Shown piece by piece: positions 10,956 through 23,996 of a stretch of 64,000 nt of DNA. Location of the stretch: contig CACRXP010000608.1 in assembly GCA_902702965.1 (NCBI GenBank), positions 16,665 to 80,664 of the forward strand, given 5' to 3'. Position 1 is the first letter of the stretch; each line of letters begins with the position of its first letter. The notes under the pieces were generated by a model. The model was not told the DNA's origin, made no database searches, and saw only the letters and a list, made by a program, of their open reading frames with translations. Both the position numbers and the translations under genes were made by a program. This stretch comes from Spirometra erinaceieuropaei. Taxonomy: Eukaryota; Platyhelminthes; Cestoda; Diphyllobothriidea; Diphyllobothriidae.

Positions 10956-13900
10956 GTTGATATTTTCCTTACAAGGACGCAGCCAAGCAAAGAGAGTTGC
11001 CATATTTTCAGAAATCCCACATTGGGTTTTTCGTTGTTGGCTTCGGAATAGGTTTTGAAAAGCATGCTAACTACGGAAAGTCTTGCGTACGATATTTCTG
11101 CGCCAGAAAGAAGTACTCCAGTAGAAAGCTCCTGCTCTTTGGAGCTTGGTTAAACTTTTTTATGCAGTAAATTGAATCTACAGGAGGGAAGAAATTAAGT
11201 CGACCGAACAGTGGTTAGAACCTCTAACCATACTATACGCTAGGAATAAAATATCAGGTATAACGTTAAAAGAGAACCGGGGTGTAAGTTAGAATAGTAG
11301 ATGATCGCGGCTTTGCAGTTATTTATGCTCTTTACCCAACATATACGTAAGTGCTGTACGTGTTGTACACAAGCCCAGAAGCACTGTTCTATTGTTTATG
11401 CAGTATTAAGTAGATATAAGCGTTAGCTTCGTGCACTTTAGCATTTTAGCGGAGTCCTAATCATCTGTAGATAGCAGGCGAAATAAGACAGGGTTTCAAG
11501 AAGAAACATATTCTTTCTAAACAAGTTTAAAAACCCCACCCTCTTGGTGAGATTTAAGGGCCTTTTGCTGAAAGTTGGAGATTATTTCGTAGTACAGACT
11601 ATTCTATATGAAATTACCCTCCACGCTTTCTTGAATGAAAATTCAACCGGCACAGACTACCATGCAAAATGAAGCATACACTTTCTGGGTATTCATTTAT
11701 TCTACGACATAAATGCTGATTCGAAAAACTCAGTTACACGCTTTGCTTTCCTAATATATCAGAATACCGTGGGAGGTTCAACAGTGACTGATTAAATCAA
11801 GAACTGGTACCCACTGTTGAGTTCTTTGTCGACGAATAATGGAATTTTTGCAGATAATTGAAAAGGTTAAATGCTTACAAATCACTTTGCTGACGGAAAC
11901 TCGGGAATGGAGTTATTTAATCTACAGAAGTATCGTCCGATGAAAGGTCGTAATCACAACCCTCTCAAGGACAAATTATATCCGCGGATGATAGCCATAA
12001 AAGCAAAAGTGCCCCATATCGAATGCCGTTTTCGTTCGAAATTAGGATCTTCGGACTGATTTTGGCCTAAACACCTATATTAATATTCCCCACTTTTCAA
12101 ATTGAGACACAGACAAAACCGGATTGATTACTTGACAACGCAAATCCGATTAGCGCATTAACTTTTGTCGTTTAGTTCAATGGTAGTAGTATTTTAAGGC
12201 AGCACCTGCATGTTTGCCTGATGCAAGATCTAAACCAAACAGACACGACTTTCCTCCGGCCTACATCTTCACCAACCCGACTTCGTGCCCCGAGCAAAGG
12301 GCCTTCTACAGTCCTGCCACCGGCGTTTAATGCACGGGTGCTTCTGCTGTCCTCACTTTTGACCTGAAGGGTCAAATGACGTACTCTGGTTGCACACAGA
12401 CTCAGTCAAGTGCACGTGAGCAGTGGTCACGTCGGGCAGACAGACGAGCGGTCTCGCTCGCCTCCTCTATCTCTCGAACACACACACACACGCACGAAAG
12501 GAAACCGGTTGCGAAACAAAAACGAGGCCAGTCAAGTATACAGCAGGCAGGCCTATGTTTGTCTGCAGAGAATGCAAATGTCTTCTAAAACTGCGGTCCT
12601 TTTCACTGGCACACAGAATGATAGTTCACAGGCTCGGGACTGCGACCGGCTCCTCCTGCGGTCTGAGCCGCGTGCGTCAGTGTGTGAGTGTGCATTCAAA
12701 TTAGTTGAGGCTTGCAGTTAAATTACCCATCAAAATTACATCCTGGCAACTCGAAGCCCAGACTTACATGCACTGAGCACGGGGCTAAGAAGGGCCACTT
12801 TAGGACTAATTTCCGTGCGGTGACTAGGTTTGCCTTAGCCAGCTTGGTGCAAATTCCGGTCTTTTTTGACTTAACACGGTGAAGTCTGATTGCAACCACA
12901 TGAGCGGAACGAATGCGACTGCCTAACGTGGGGCTTTTAATGCGCGTACTGGTTAAACTGAAGACTGAATAGTAACCACTTACAAGGGGGTCAGGAATGT
13001 TATACAATGCTTGGTCAGAACATCGAAATAAAACCCTTTTCATGACTTATTACCTCCTGCTGGAAGTTGGGCATGAAAATGTGGGTGGCTTTGCCCTAAA
13101 TGCCAGGTTAGGACTACAGTTAGGGGTAAAAATAAGACACGAGAATAGGTACCTCTTGGAATTTAGCGCTAGGCAACCGGTAGCACTGGGAACATTTTCC
13201 TGTCTGATCTTTACTGGGCATTAAATTCAAAATCTGGAAGTCCATACACTTCAGTGCTGCAACCTGAGGAAGTAAGGAGATTGGTGTGGCCTACGTTGAA
13301 ACGCACAAACCGGTGACTGTTCACGTACGCTGCGTTTTAGTTCGCTGAACTGGCAAGCTGCTTCGAAAGACCCCGAGATCTGCATTCTCCAAACTTAAGG
13401 CCTGCATTGGGTCGGACAATATGTGAGTTTACATGGTAAAAGCGTCCAAAGTGGTCGAAGAGCACTCCGTGGATGTAAATTATTCGGGTTGGCTTTTTGT
13501 GCACTAAACACAAATTGATCTACAGCGAGAAAGAATTACGAAGGAGCGAGTGGACTGTTTCTTTCAATTTTAGCCGACCGTTTGTGTTAAAAGGGAGTAA
13601 ACAGAACTGAATATCAGTTTCTGAGTAGCCTTTTAATTGAGCTTTGCGCCTCCCTTCACGTATCTCACATGTACTGTCAGCACTTTGTATAATCACACGC
13701 GGAGCATGAATCTTACTTCTGTCCCGATGCACAACAACAATTTTCAAAGTTGAGATTCAGATAGTATTATTTGGTTTGCGTCAGTGTTCGTAATATCTAG
13801 GGTTGGTAGTCATTTTAGAGGCGTGAACTTCCTAAAGAATTCTTTGAGATAAAAAATGAACTGAAATTCACGCATAAAATGAGTTTTTAAACGAATTGTT

Positions 13901-16900
13901 GCTGAAATATTAATGCTATTTGGATGATTAACCATCCTTGGATAAGGCATGTTTTTAACGTCAAAGAAGACATTTCTAGACCCTTTTCAATGGCCCCTGG
14001 TCCGCTACCTTGACCGGAAAACTAGGATACGCTCTTATTAGACGTAGTATGCACAGCCGATGGGGACTTAGATAGAAAACTACGACTGACAGGGGTTTCA
14101 GCGGATAATTTCTGGGATGAATACCTTGCCGTGTTGCCTGCAATCCATAACTAGTATGCTCATTTTCACATATTTTTATCAGCTTGTGCTATGCAAGGTC
14201 TTGATCAAGTTTCTGAATCAAGACTAATGGTCGATTAGCTCCACTTGAGTGACATAACATTAGCAAACGGGGAAGAGATTGTTGATGCTTTGAAAGTGAA
14301 AACATTCCTCCCACTGAGCGCTTGAAGTACGCCTGCTGCTCACGCGACGCAAAACGTGGGACTTGGCATCGTGTTTGGCTGCTCGTCAATGCAGAGTTGA
14401 ATCAGTCAGTATGCTGATCTTCTCTTAACACAAGTCTTAACCAGGGGACATACAGAGAGAGAGAAATAATAGACGTAAGTAGATTTGGGGGAACTAAAAT
14501 CGAAATCGATCGTAAAGTCTGCATCAACACGACTTCACGGTAACCTTGGCAGCTCGATGGAATTCATTGCTCTCTGTGCCAAACAGAGAGTAGATGAGTT
14601 TGCGAGCGAGCTGTGGGACACGTGACAGAGCAAACGTGCGTAATGTGATTTTCATGTGTGAATCGTAAGTACATTTGCCGTCGCCTTTCACATCCAAACC
14701 ACGGCAGGTGGTGCTAATTCACCTCCTTAGTTCTCATTTGGAGAGTTTATAAACACCGTTGTTAAAAATTGCAATGTTGGTTGGAAGGAAATGTGATGCA
14801 ATATGGCGCAACTGAGAGGCAGGTCGAGATGAACGGGTTTAAGCTTGTAGATATCTACGCATATTCATTGTTTTCGGCTGATTGTTGGTCAAGAGGTGGA
14901 GCCTGCATCTGGGGGAATGGGACAAGGCATGCTTTTTGAAGGGTTGTCAAAAAGTGTCTTTGAGTTCCGCCTAGCATAAGGAGGGGTTTGAAAATCATGG
15001 AACGGAAATTTGCCAATGGCTCGATAGTGCAACAGTCAGAAGCCACGAGGTGCATTACTGCTGACTTGAGTGTTGATTTATCGCTAATGTCGCAGATGTC
15101 CGTCGAACCTAGTTAAGTTGAGTCCCCACACGCACATCCACTTTCGGTTTTGAAACAGTGCCATGATGGTTGGAAATAAATGTGAACGTAGTGGCTGACT
15201 AGGCCGAATGACATGTCAGGTGGCTTCGGCTCTCACACAAATTCAAGTAGTCAATAAGTTCACGTTAGGAAGGAGCTGCTGTGGTTTGGCTATTGTTCCC
15301 CGAAGGTGACCAAATCATTTTTTCAGTTAAAGACCTTGAAAGCACCAATTTTGGACTCGTCGGCCTCGTTATAGTATGGAGGAAGAGTGGTTAAATGGCG
15401 CCATGAAATGTGCTCCCGATTTTGGTCTAAGAAAATAGCGGTACGATTCGTCTGTGGGACAGGAAACGTTTTCACTACAGGGGGGTTATTTTACTTGCAA
15501 ACACCTCCAAGAATGTAGAGAGTTAGTTTAAATGCTCGGCATGCAGATAAGTTCTCACAGTTGTCAGCTATCTCCTTTGAATCGAGCATACGGTTTTAAA
15601 AGAAAAATTTGAGGAATCCAGGGAAAAAAGTATTGAAATGAGAGAAACGGTTTTTAGTTTCCGACATAGCCACACATGGCAAGGGCCTATGGGTGTATGG
15701 AATTGGATCTAGTTAAAGAGGGTAAAGGTGGTTTTGTGGAGACAGGTTTTCGTAACCAAATAAAAATATGAAATATCGCGAGCAATGGAGACCGGAATTC
15801 AAAGACACGCCTTCAGAAAACAGAATTCTCAGTTATTTAACAATGCGTTTTCTAATTGCGGCTAGCATATGGACCGAGAGTTTCAACAAGGTCATATTTT
15901 CGAATTCCCTTCCGATACGATGTAAAAACATGCTTGTTAAAGCATTGAAAACGCTTCACCGTGAATAACAGCGTAAACGCTGAAAAATGGATAAAAATCA
16001 ACGCAACTCGTGTAGACGTTGAGCAATGTGAGTAAACCTAAGGCGTTCTGAATTGGTATTTTCTTCTAAAATTTATATATTTTATTCATGTTCAAAACAA
16101 AACCCGTTTTACGGAAGGATTTTATTTGAAAGGTCATACTTCCATGAAATCAGGACTCTAAAAATATGTTGCTTTTAGGCAGTGTCACAAGAACTATGGG
16201 TTTAAAGCGCTATAATGATTCCGACACATCGACGTCCCTTTAAAAAGGGTGAAAATCTATAGACCAAGTGACATGAAGAAAAAATTATGTTCCACTTTGC
16301 CTTTTTGTTTGACCGCATCACAAAAGTGATTCCCAATGAAAAAGGCACTTTCAGTTTGTTGACCATCATTATACAGGCCTCCGGCTTGAAATAGGATCAG
16401 CTGGTTACCGAATCATTAGTTCACAGGTTTTATTAGGCGAATCATTAAAAACCTCTTGCCCCCTACAATCCAAAGTATTGGAAGTCACATGGGATTTCAG
16501 CATCGGCTATCCAGCTGCAATATGCGACTCAAGCACTCAACGGGCAGATAGCATTAATTCAAATTCTACAACATTATCGTCCAATTAAAACGAACCCAAT
16601 CAAAAACTGAATAGCCGTTTTTCCCTCATCTTCATATACTGTTCTTAGTTTAACATTCTACAGCATATAAGAATACTGGTTACGCCTGCGAACAACCACA
16701 GAGGCCTTTAAAATAGCAAATTCGAGCTTCCAGTCAAATAAGCATTTATAAGAAAATTATATTTCTACCTAGAACTTTTATGTGTTATATAACATCAACG
16801 CGTAAAATAGGAACACACGAATTGGCAAATTGTGAAGATATTTGGTGCATTTTGACCCTTTTTTGTCAGAAGGCACCCACCTAGTCCTCACCGTCAAACG

Positions 16901-17424
16901 AACAATCACCCTTTTTAAAAACGAAGTTGGCTATGCTGTGCTAAAAGTAGTCGACTAGCATTCAACACATCTTTAGAGGTAAGCGGGATGGTGATCGCTC
17001 CCACAAAAAATAAAATATTAGTAACAGCGGCAAGCGTAAACATAATATCCAGTATATCAGACACAAAATAATACAAAAACAGACGGGCCATGGATTCTTT
17101 CGCTGTGAGATTGGATTAACAATTCACGTTAGTATGTTAAGAACAGTAATCATAAAGGGAGTGGAATCTCCTCTGTTGCACTTTGATGATCAAAAACTTA
17201 GAATCGCTTCTTAATGCGTGGCTATATTATCTGTTTATTCAGTTTTTTGTTAAGTTATCCTAAGGCCTATTGTTTAACAACAGCGGAAAATATGTCGAAT
17301 GAGCTAAAGGGCAAAAAGTGGCTCAGGATATAAATGTTTTTAGAATTTTGTCCCAACAAATGAAATTAGAAAGCTTTTCGGTAGCAAATTTATCGGGACC
17401 GATTTAAAAAGATTTGAACGTTAC

Positions 17425-17658
17425 CAGTAAGGTTGTGAAGGTCAAGGTTCTCCAAATAACGTCCATTATGATAGTTTGAGCGAATTATAACAGATGCATC
17501 TGAATCTCCGTCTTGAATTCGATATCCTCCGCCGCGTCCTCTGATTACTTTAAGATTCGACAGGGGAAGATTCTTTACATTATTGTCCATAACAATTAAA
17601 TATCCACTAATTTCCCGTATTGTTCTCAGAAAACTGAGATCCGGATCAGTCCCATCAT
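17425..17658 (-). CDS. EGFR: EGF-receptor-like gene, exon 3: core of the L1 ligand-binding domain
   Basis: This 234-base exon encodes residues 61–137, phase 1 at both ends. The acceptor is ATTACAG (to 17659) and the donor ACTG|GTAACG. The peptide contains DLSFLRTIREISGYL and LPLSNLKVIRG, then a loop, then LENLDLHNLT. This is the EGF-receptor L-domain ladder, where human EGFR has a DLSFLKTIQE-type strand followed by an LxxLxxIRG turn. The Phe-Leu-x-Thr-Ile-x-Glu signature favours EGFR over the insulin receptor, whose L1 domain reads differently here. The ladder strands bind EGF-type ligands in the family. A Gly-rich insert (RGRGGGYR) replaces the short turn after IRG. The next exon lies 13 kb away at 4339. 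Confidence 0.9.
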
Positions 17659-18246
17659 CTGTAATATTAAAAATATTATATTAAACCATTTTCTCAGCCA
17701 AACTCTGAGGCGGTAGGTATAATAAACGCCAGTTCATACCATCAAATTGTCCAGATAACTGGACAGAAGATGCGTAATGTATGCTTAAGTATTTCGAAGG
17801 TAGGTAGGAACATATTTTTAGATGTGCATATGTGTAAATAAAAATATAATACCCACACAATTAAAGCTATTAAGAATAATGTTAACGTATATCTCAAGGT
17901 GCTACTGCGAACGCTTTGTGACTTTTAAAATGACTCGAATCCAACCCTCTTTAATTTATTTTATGTCCTAACGTGTTGTCCCAAATATACTGACTGAATA
18001 CTGACTGATGACATTTAGCTTACGATGTACTTTAGCACAGAGGAAAATTAACGTATTGCGAAACTAAAATGTTTCGCCTATTTGCCCTTTGGCTGAAAAA
18101 GTCAGTTTACGGGAAATTTAGTTGCAGACAAAGAAAGAACTTCCAAGATTTAGTTTTTTCGAGGATAGAGTTTGTATTTAATAGTATTACAATAGTTATA
18201 TAATATTATACCTCAGAAACAACTTGAGGTTAAACACAAAAATTAC

Positions 18247-18378
18247 CGTTTCTATATAATCCGAAAAGAATAAAATTGCCAGAGATGTGTGTGCAATTTT
18301 TGTCGAATATTCTTTTTAGCAATTCGTATGACCCTTCTTCCGGAAATCCACTTATCTCGTTCCACTGGCTGAGACATA
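18247..18378 (-). CDS. EGFR: EGF-receptor-like gene, exon 2: start of the L1 domain
   Basis: This 132-base exon is too short for a simple frame search and was found by reading the minus strand upstream of exon 3. It follows the acceptor TTTCTAG (to 18379) and ends AACG|GTAATT, whose G joins exon 3 as an Asp codon. Residues 17–59 include VCLSQWNEISG, YELLKRIFDKNC and HISGNFILFG. They line up without strain on the start of mature EGFR: a VC..., then a helix, then F..NC, then the GN.EI first strand. The Cys pair (residues 17 and 44) is the expected first disulfide of L1. The intron to exon 3 is 588 bases. Confidence 0.85.
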
Positions 18379-18480
18379 CTAGAAACATCAGTTATTACAT
18401 TAATGATTAACTTACTTCTGTCGCCGTCAATATCTGTTATAAAGGCGGCTAAAAGATGGCTGATGTATATTGGCTCATAC

Positions 18481-18526
18481 CTGAGAATTCAAAAAGCCAA
18501 ATAATAATAATTGAGCGAAAAATCAT
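18481..18526 (-). CDS. EGFR: EGF-receptor-like gene, exon 1: signal peptide
   Basis: The exon encodes MIFRSIIIIWLFEFS, then a G that is completed to Val by exon 2. The start ATG at 18526 is preceded by an in-frame TAA (18538–18536 region). A basic residue at position 4 is followed by a hydrophobic run, as in a short signal peptide, and cleavage would fall just before the VC that starts the mature L1 domain. The donor is TCAG|GTATGA (18480). Reading through hits a stop within 12 codons, so a 102-base intron to exon 2 is required. Phase 1 matches. The hydrophobic stretch is short, and I cannot exclude a further 5' exon or a non-coding leader. ATG at 18388, inside the intron before exon 2, is the less likely alternative start. 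Confidence 0.7.
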
Positions 18527-20550
18527 AAAACACGTATTTTAAACGTGTGGCAAACTCGAAAAGTTTTCAAAGGTCATGTCAATACCGAAGTGGTCGCGTT
18601 AAACGAGAAAAAACAGTTTTTTGGGACGGTCTTGAATAATCATATTCTTGACGGATGACCGGTTCGTATCCTTTGAAGTTTTTCTTAGTTCGATGCCTGT
18701 TCAGACAATGTTTTGAAAACGATAATGTTGAATACATCAGGATGCGACATATTTTCTCCCTAAACGAGTGGCTAATTGGAAAATCTTTTGATTTATACGC
18801 ATGCCAGGTCCCTAAAGTAGGAACTAATAATGACCGATAGACTCAAACTAACTCATAAAGTGAGAACGAGTTATCAGATTTTGGGCGGCTGACGTATACA
18901 CAGAAACTGTAATACACTGTAATACACTTGGAGTCATTCAACTGCAAAATTTTTCTTTCCAGTAGAGCTTTTCGTGCTTGCATAATGAATCTAATATTAC
19001 TTTTCGTTTTCCAGCGGTGTTTTTTCAGGACTTGCGTTGAGCTTGTTAATCTGTCCACTCCAATAAATTGATATGTGTGAGTTATTTTCGACCAATTGAT
19101 CCGTTTTCGTTGAAAAGATGAAGACTGTAGGCCAGATATTACCATGAGAAGCTAGTCCTAATCAACACTTTGTATTATAGACAACGATGGTACCTAGTTT
19201 ATGACGTTCTTTTTTCAAAATGTGTGTCAGAAATTAGAATATGACATACAACGTTAAGATCTTTTCGTCCTCAGTCTAACGGTCAGTCGAAATGATTCGT
19301 TAGTATCTCCAAGAGGACAATAAAGACGTGGGACGATGGTGTTGAAGTGAACTACCTCTGCACATTTTGATTCGCCTTCAGAATAGGCCCGAAAATTATC
19401 TTCGCAGCCTAATATCAACTGGCATTATGTGGGCTAATATCCCGACGCGATATTAAAGCATTTAAAGCCAGAGGTCCGAGTTTCCTAACCGCCAAAATGT
19501 CATTTTCGGAACATTCGGACTTTTGCACTTAAAAATCAGTGGTAGGTAGTGAGAAGAGGGCATAATCAGGAAGTCCAGGCAAGTGGTGTTGTTCTAGTTA
19601 AAACAACAGCCGGGAAAAATAAGGGACAGGCGAACCAACTGGCACAAATTTGGCCCATACGGTCAAGAAGCACTCAATCTGATCTGGAATATATTTGATG
19701 TGCCGACTTCCAAAGTACACTGTCATCAAACGCCACCTGCCGTCCGTTGGAGTCATAGACCGACCATTTGCCCAAATTGATCTTGGATAGTAGGAGAACG
19801 AGGTAAACGGTAAAATTTTCAAGTGGGAAGTGTTATGGAGAGCGGGGACGGAATGAAGTCACGGGTTTTGGCGAAGGAAGACGAGCCTACTCACGGCACT
19901 GTAAGCCAAAGCGGCCTGAAATCCGGCAGCCAAGCATCGTCAACCTCATCACCAAGCAATCGTTCGACCCAAGCAATTGCTTGTCGAACGTTATGGATTC
20001 GCATAAGTGAACGATCTCGAGCAAAACGGCCGATCAACACCAAGCACGCTAATGGCTGGAATGTTATAGGAGGCACCGGACTCCAACTAAATAAAGTACA
20101 ATTTTAAGGGCTGTTAGCATATTGACATCGACTATCAGAATGAATTGGTTGCCGTCAGAATCCGCCTTCTGTCTCTTCCGTTCACCCGTCGGGACACGAT
20201 GGGTTTGTAGCGTAAAGTCACCCGCACACAACAATGAAATCGTACGCCTGAAACTCTTAACGGAAAGCAGCACAGGCTCCTCAACTCATTCCGCATTCCC
20301 GCATGAAGTAGAGATGTGGACAAATGAAATTCGGTATGATGCCAACGAAGTTTCCATACACGAAGGAGGGGATGAAGAAGAAAGGAACCTTGGAAATGCT
20401 CCTTTATTCTGCGATTGCACATAGGGGAGCACCAGAATTCACGAAAACACTGTTCGCGAAAAAAGTTAAAAGGGACTGAAAATAAAACTCACAGGCTTGG
20501 TAAGCCACTGCGAAGTGGATGAAGTAAGGTGTCGAACAAGAAGGCACGAT
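18527..20550. other. Upstream flank of the EGF-receptor-like gene; nothing recognised
   Basis: The promoter of the minus-strand receptor should lie near 18527–19500, but I see no convincing TATA or other element. Opposed short open frames at 19598–20430 resemble no family I know and sit next to a LINE. They may be its decayed upstream part. Confidence 0.4.
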
Positions 20551-20559
20551 ATGATCAAC

Positions 20560-21840
20560 TGAGATATTTTCCTTCTCTATTGGCTTCTTCGACTTCAAAA
20601 GGACTTTTGATAGCGTGCCTCGTCGACAACTCCTAAAAAAGATTTGGCGGTGTGATGTTCGGTGCAACATTTTTAAGTTGATGAAAGGTTTCGTGTCATC
20701 TAGTCTGTGAAAAGTGATCACTGGTATCACAGCATCTGAATGGGTACCAGTAGAAAAGACGGTATCCCACAGGATTCCATTTTAGCCACTCTCTTCTTCC
20801 TCATCTACATAAACGACTGCGGTGAAGACCTCGACTGAGATGTCACCATATTTGTAGGTGATACGAAATCCTGAAAAACAGTAATCTGTGCTGATGACGA
20901 TCAGGAATTGCATGGGAACATTGATAAAGTCTAATGCGTTCAAGTATATAGTCTTTGACTTGTGGGCTGGTCGGAAACTTTTCTTAAAACGTAAGCACTA
21001 AATAATTGGGATTCCACTTAAAGAAGTATATAAACACAGAGCCTAGGTCTCTGGAGGACTTTGAACTTAGTACCCTCCGAACTCTGCAAAAGTGCCATAT
21101 AAAACGTAATGAGCATCATGAACCTGATTAAGCATTCCTTCGTAGTCTTTCTTCCCAAATCCTCCAATGGATATTTTGTTCGTTCGTTAAAGCGCATTTC
21201 GAAGATGGAATGCCATATGGTTGTCCCGAGTGAAGAAATACAATAAGCCCATGAAACAGGCGCAATGATGAACGGCAGACCTGGTGGACATTCTTAGGAC
21301 TCTGTTTTATCTACGACAAGTGATCAGGCTGATTTTTTCCCGAATCTCATAGACAAATGAGATGCACCCTGTCACGGACATTCCACATTATCCGCGGACA
21401 TGATTGTTTACCCAAATCTGATGATTTCTTCGAGTTTACAAACACGAGTCACCTGCCTGGGCATCCGCAGAAGGTCAAACACGCGTGTGTGGGCCTAGGC
21501 CAAGGGGAGTTTTTTCACTCAGAGGGTACTTCGACCGTGGAATTCAATTCCAAGTGAAATCGTGACCTATGATACCATTGTCATATTCAAAAGTTAATTG
21601 GGTTACTGGGCTTTGATAACCATCGATTCTTGCTGCAAGACTATCACAGCTAGTCCTGAACTTCCTGATTTCATTTCATTAATACCGCATCGCTGTAGGT
21701 TTAATGTGAAATTTTTCCTCGAACTTTAAATGCGACTATATTTATGTTGACTGTATACAATCACATTTTTGATCTCAACTTTACATGAAAGGAGTCATCA
21801 AGTGCGCCGTCTCTAACCCTCAAATAAATACATACATGGA
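20560..21840 (+). mobile_element. Degenerate non-LTR retrotransposon (LINE), reverse transcriptase and 3' end
   Basis: Frames broken by stops and shifts still read FDFKRTFDSVPRQLLKK (the DFxKAFDxVPH region). They then read GIPQDSILATLFFLIYINDC (the GVPQGSxLGPxLFLxYINDL region) and TIFVGDTKS, where the catalytic FADD motif should be. Downstream, about 21510–21560, comes RPWNSIPSEIV, the usual CR1/Jockey-type C-terminal motif (WNxLPxEVV). The element ends at about 21840 in an ATAAATACATAC-type tail. At least two stops and the loss of the Asp pair show it is dead. Confidence 0.8.
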
Positions 21841-21849
21841 CGCTGACCC

Positions 21850-23690
21850 TTCTAAACTATAAGGTAAGTTCCTTTTCGCGCAGAATACTGCACTTTGGAT
21901 GAGAATCACAGAAAGTCAGAGTACGAATTGTGCGGGTCTTGTTTTTACAAAGAGCCTTGGTATTACTAACGAAAGAAAACCTAAGGCACCACTTAACATG
22001 AATGTTTATGTCTTGCGTTTCTGGCTTTTATCCGTTTACACCATTCGTGTGAAGACGACTGCGACTGTCTGAAGTCTGACGAGAAACTTTTGTTGCCCTT
22101 AAAACTTGAATGTCGATATTATACAGACAGGATGTTCTTTTTGCAAATACACAGGTGCATAAATACATTAGTGAAGGGATTGGAAGTGATACTACATGGC
22201 GTAGCTGTCTGGCAAAACGACTCCAACAAGCAAACTGCTTCCGTTGGTTAACGAGAAATTTGTGGGAGACAAAAGGGATAAAAATCGGAAAGGTATTCTA
22301 GCAACAGCATAAGTCTGGCACGTTGAAGAATTTCATTGAAAGAGGAATAATATACGTTGAATATTCGCAGATTGCGGGGGAGATACGAGACCTTGGTCAT
22401 AAAACGGGCCAAAATTACCCTTTAAACACATGAGCGGCAAACAAAACAATAAAAGTACAATCACCGTCTTGACTTATACCATCGTTTAAGAAGATCGTAG
22501 GGTTGAACATTTCTCGTTTTGCGCTCACTTCCATTAGAGAAAAAATTTTGGCCATTACGACTTTCTAACTCGGAAAAATATGACAACTATGAAAGACGTC
22601 GAGCCTGCAGACGGGAAAGTAAACATTGAATGTCTACATTTATCGGCTCTAGTCCTCCAGATGGTAACAAAATTTGGACAAAAGAACTGAAAGGCCTTAT
22701 TTTTGAACTTTTCAAACCACTATGCCGTATTTTCGATTGGCCCATGGACAGCGATCCGCCTATGCGCCCAATTAGCAACAACCGACTCCAAATAAATGCT
22801 GCCAGTTGTCCGTTGGTGAGTCTAATTTGCTTCTCTTGGGACGTTATACTAATGATGATGTCGGATGTCAGTTTACGGATATTATGAAAGACAGATTGCT
22901 GGAATAGTGGAGTACTTCAGAAGAAGACACTATAGTCCGTGCCATTTTCACTAGCTTAAAGACAGCGGTCGATTGGTATACAAGTTACGGGCAGTTTAAT
23001 ACGGAAATTCGACTAGTAGACATAAAATACCTCCTCGGGAATGCCAGGAATGCCTTCATTCCCAAAAGAGTCAGTGGATCTCACTGGTGAGCACGTGCGC
23101 GCATCCTTGCTGCACGCCACGAGTGGGCAGTCGGCAGCGTCTCGCTATTGGCCGCGACCATAACGCCTCCTTAAGACCTGATGGGTCCATGCCCACGAGA
23201 AATTGTACGGCTCTTCTACTACCTGCCTCTTTAAACAGACTAGACATAATGCTAGCCAATATAAACGAGAAGCTATAAATACATGCCGTTTCCCAATGAG
23301 AATAAAGTGCTGCATAGGCGACCTTTAGTTAAACTGGAGACTTTAGGACTTCGCAGTTCTCTTATTCATTTCATTAAGCCATATTATGTAGTCGAAGTCA
23401 AAAGGTTTTAGCGGAGTCCTCATTTAAAAATGAAAGCCAAATTGTAGGCATTGTCATCCAAGATACTGTGTTTGGTCTTCTTTTGTTTTTGTTTTTCATT
23501 AGTGACATTTCACCGGTTATTATTAAGCACCCCCTTTGAATGAACGTTTCACCATCAAGGAATAATTCTGAACTGCACGCATAATGTAGATCGTTCCCCG
23601 CACGCCTATAGTATTACTGTCAGAGCTGCCCAGATTTGTGGCTTCATTTCTTAGAATTCATGCCTTTCTGGAGTTAAATTAAGATCGATA
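21850..23690. other. Repeat-poor stretch, nothing recognised
   Basis: Only short chance frames on both strands. None shows a domain or splice-consistent exon I can support. Confidence 0.4.
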
Positions 23691-23691
23691 A

Positions 23692-23996
23692 TATGTGGTC
23701 GTATAGTCTCACCTGATGGACCCAATAGTGTTGGGTTAGGGTTTAGGGCTGCGGATAAGGGTCAGGGTCAGGATTAGGGCTAGGGCTAAGGGTTAGGGCA
23801 TAGGGTTAGCGGTAGGGCAACTAATTCTCAACCATTCAAATTGCAGCCGCACAGTCCCAGTGGCTTTTTGCATACAGTTGCTTGACCTCGTCGTCTGTGC
23901 GTTCTCCACTCCCATCTGCAATACCCCTATTACCACCGGTCCCGTATTACAGGCGGCTGGGGTTTGTTTACCTCAGGTGGGGCTACATAACCCCAT
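23692..23996 (+). mobile_element. Inverted-repeat element with telomere-like core, copy 1
   Basis: The left end is TGGTCGTATAGTCTCACCTG. The right end, reverse-complemented, is GGGTTATGTAGCCCCACCTG. Just inside the left end is an imperfect series of TTAGGG-like units (about 23732–23818), with GTTAGGG, TTTAGGG and CTAGGG variants. The rest is near-identical to the minus-strand copy at 62934–63287. The size, terminal inverted repeats and copy number suggest a non-autonomous DNA transposon. Confidence 0.75.

Larger units (their letters stand above)
4340..17424 (-). other. 13-kb phase-1 intron of the EGF-receptor-like gene
   Basis: The donor is ACTG|GTAACG at 17424–17423 and the acceptor TTTACAG ends at 4340. 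The intron is filled with repeats: a pyrimidine-rich tract (4443–4800), faint relics of the 7–9 kb foldback SINE near 5278–5345, 9575–9625 and 10548–10600, the SINE cluster itself, a Penelope fragment and a foldback at 10655–10955. From about 11000 to 17300 I see only AT-rich unique-looking sequence with short chance frames, plus a short CA run at 12478–12497. Confidence 0.75.

Noticed and set aside
18374..18388. Alternative receptor start at ATG 18388 (MFLVC)
   Set aside because: It would lack a signal peptide and lies in the polypyrimidine/acceptor region of the intron. The exon at 18526 gives a proper signal peptide and phase.
23732..23818. Interstitial telomere from an ancient chromosome fusion
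   Set aside because: The same array sits inside a repeated element with inverted ends at three places, so transposition explains it better.
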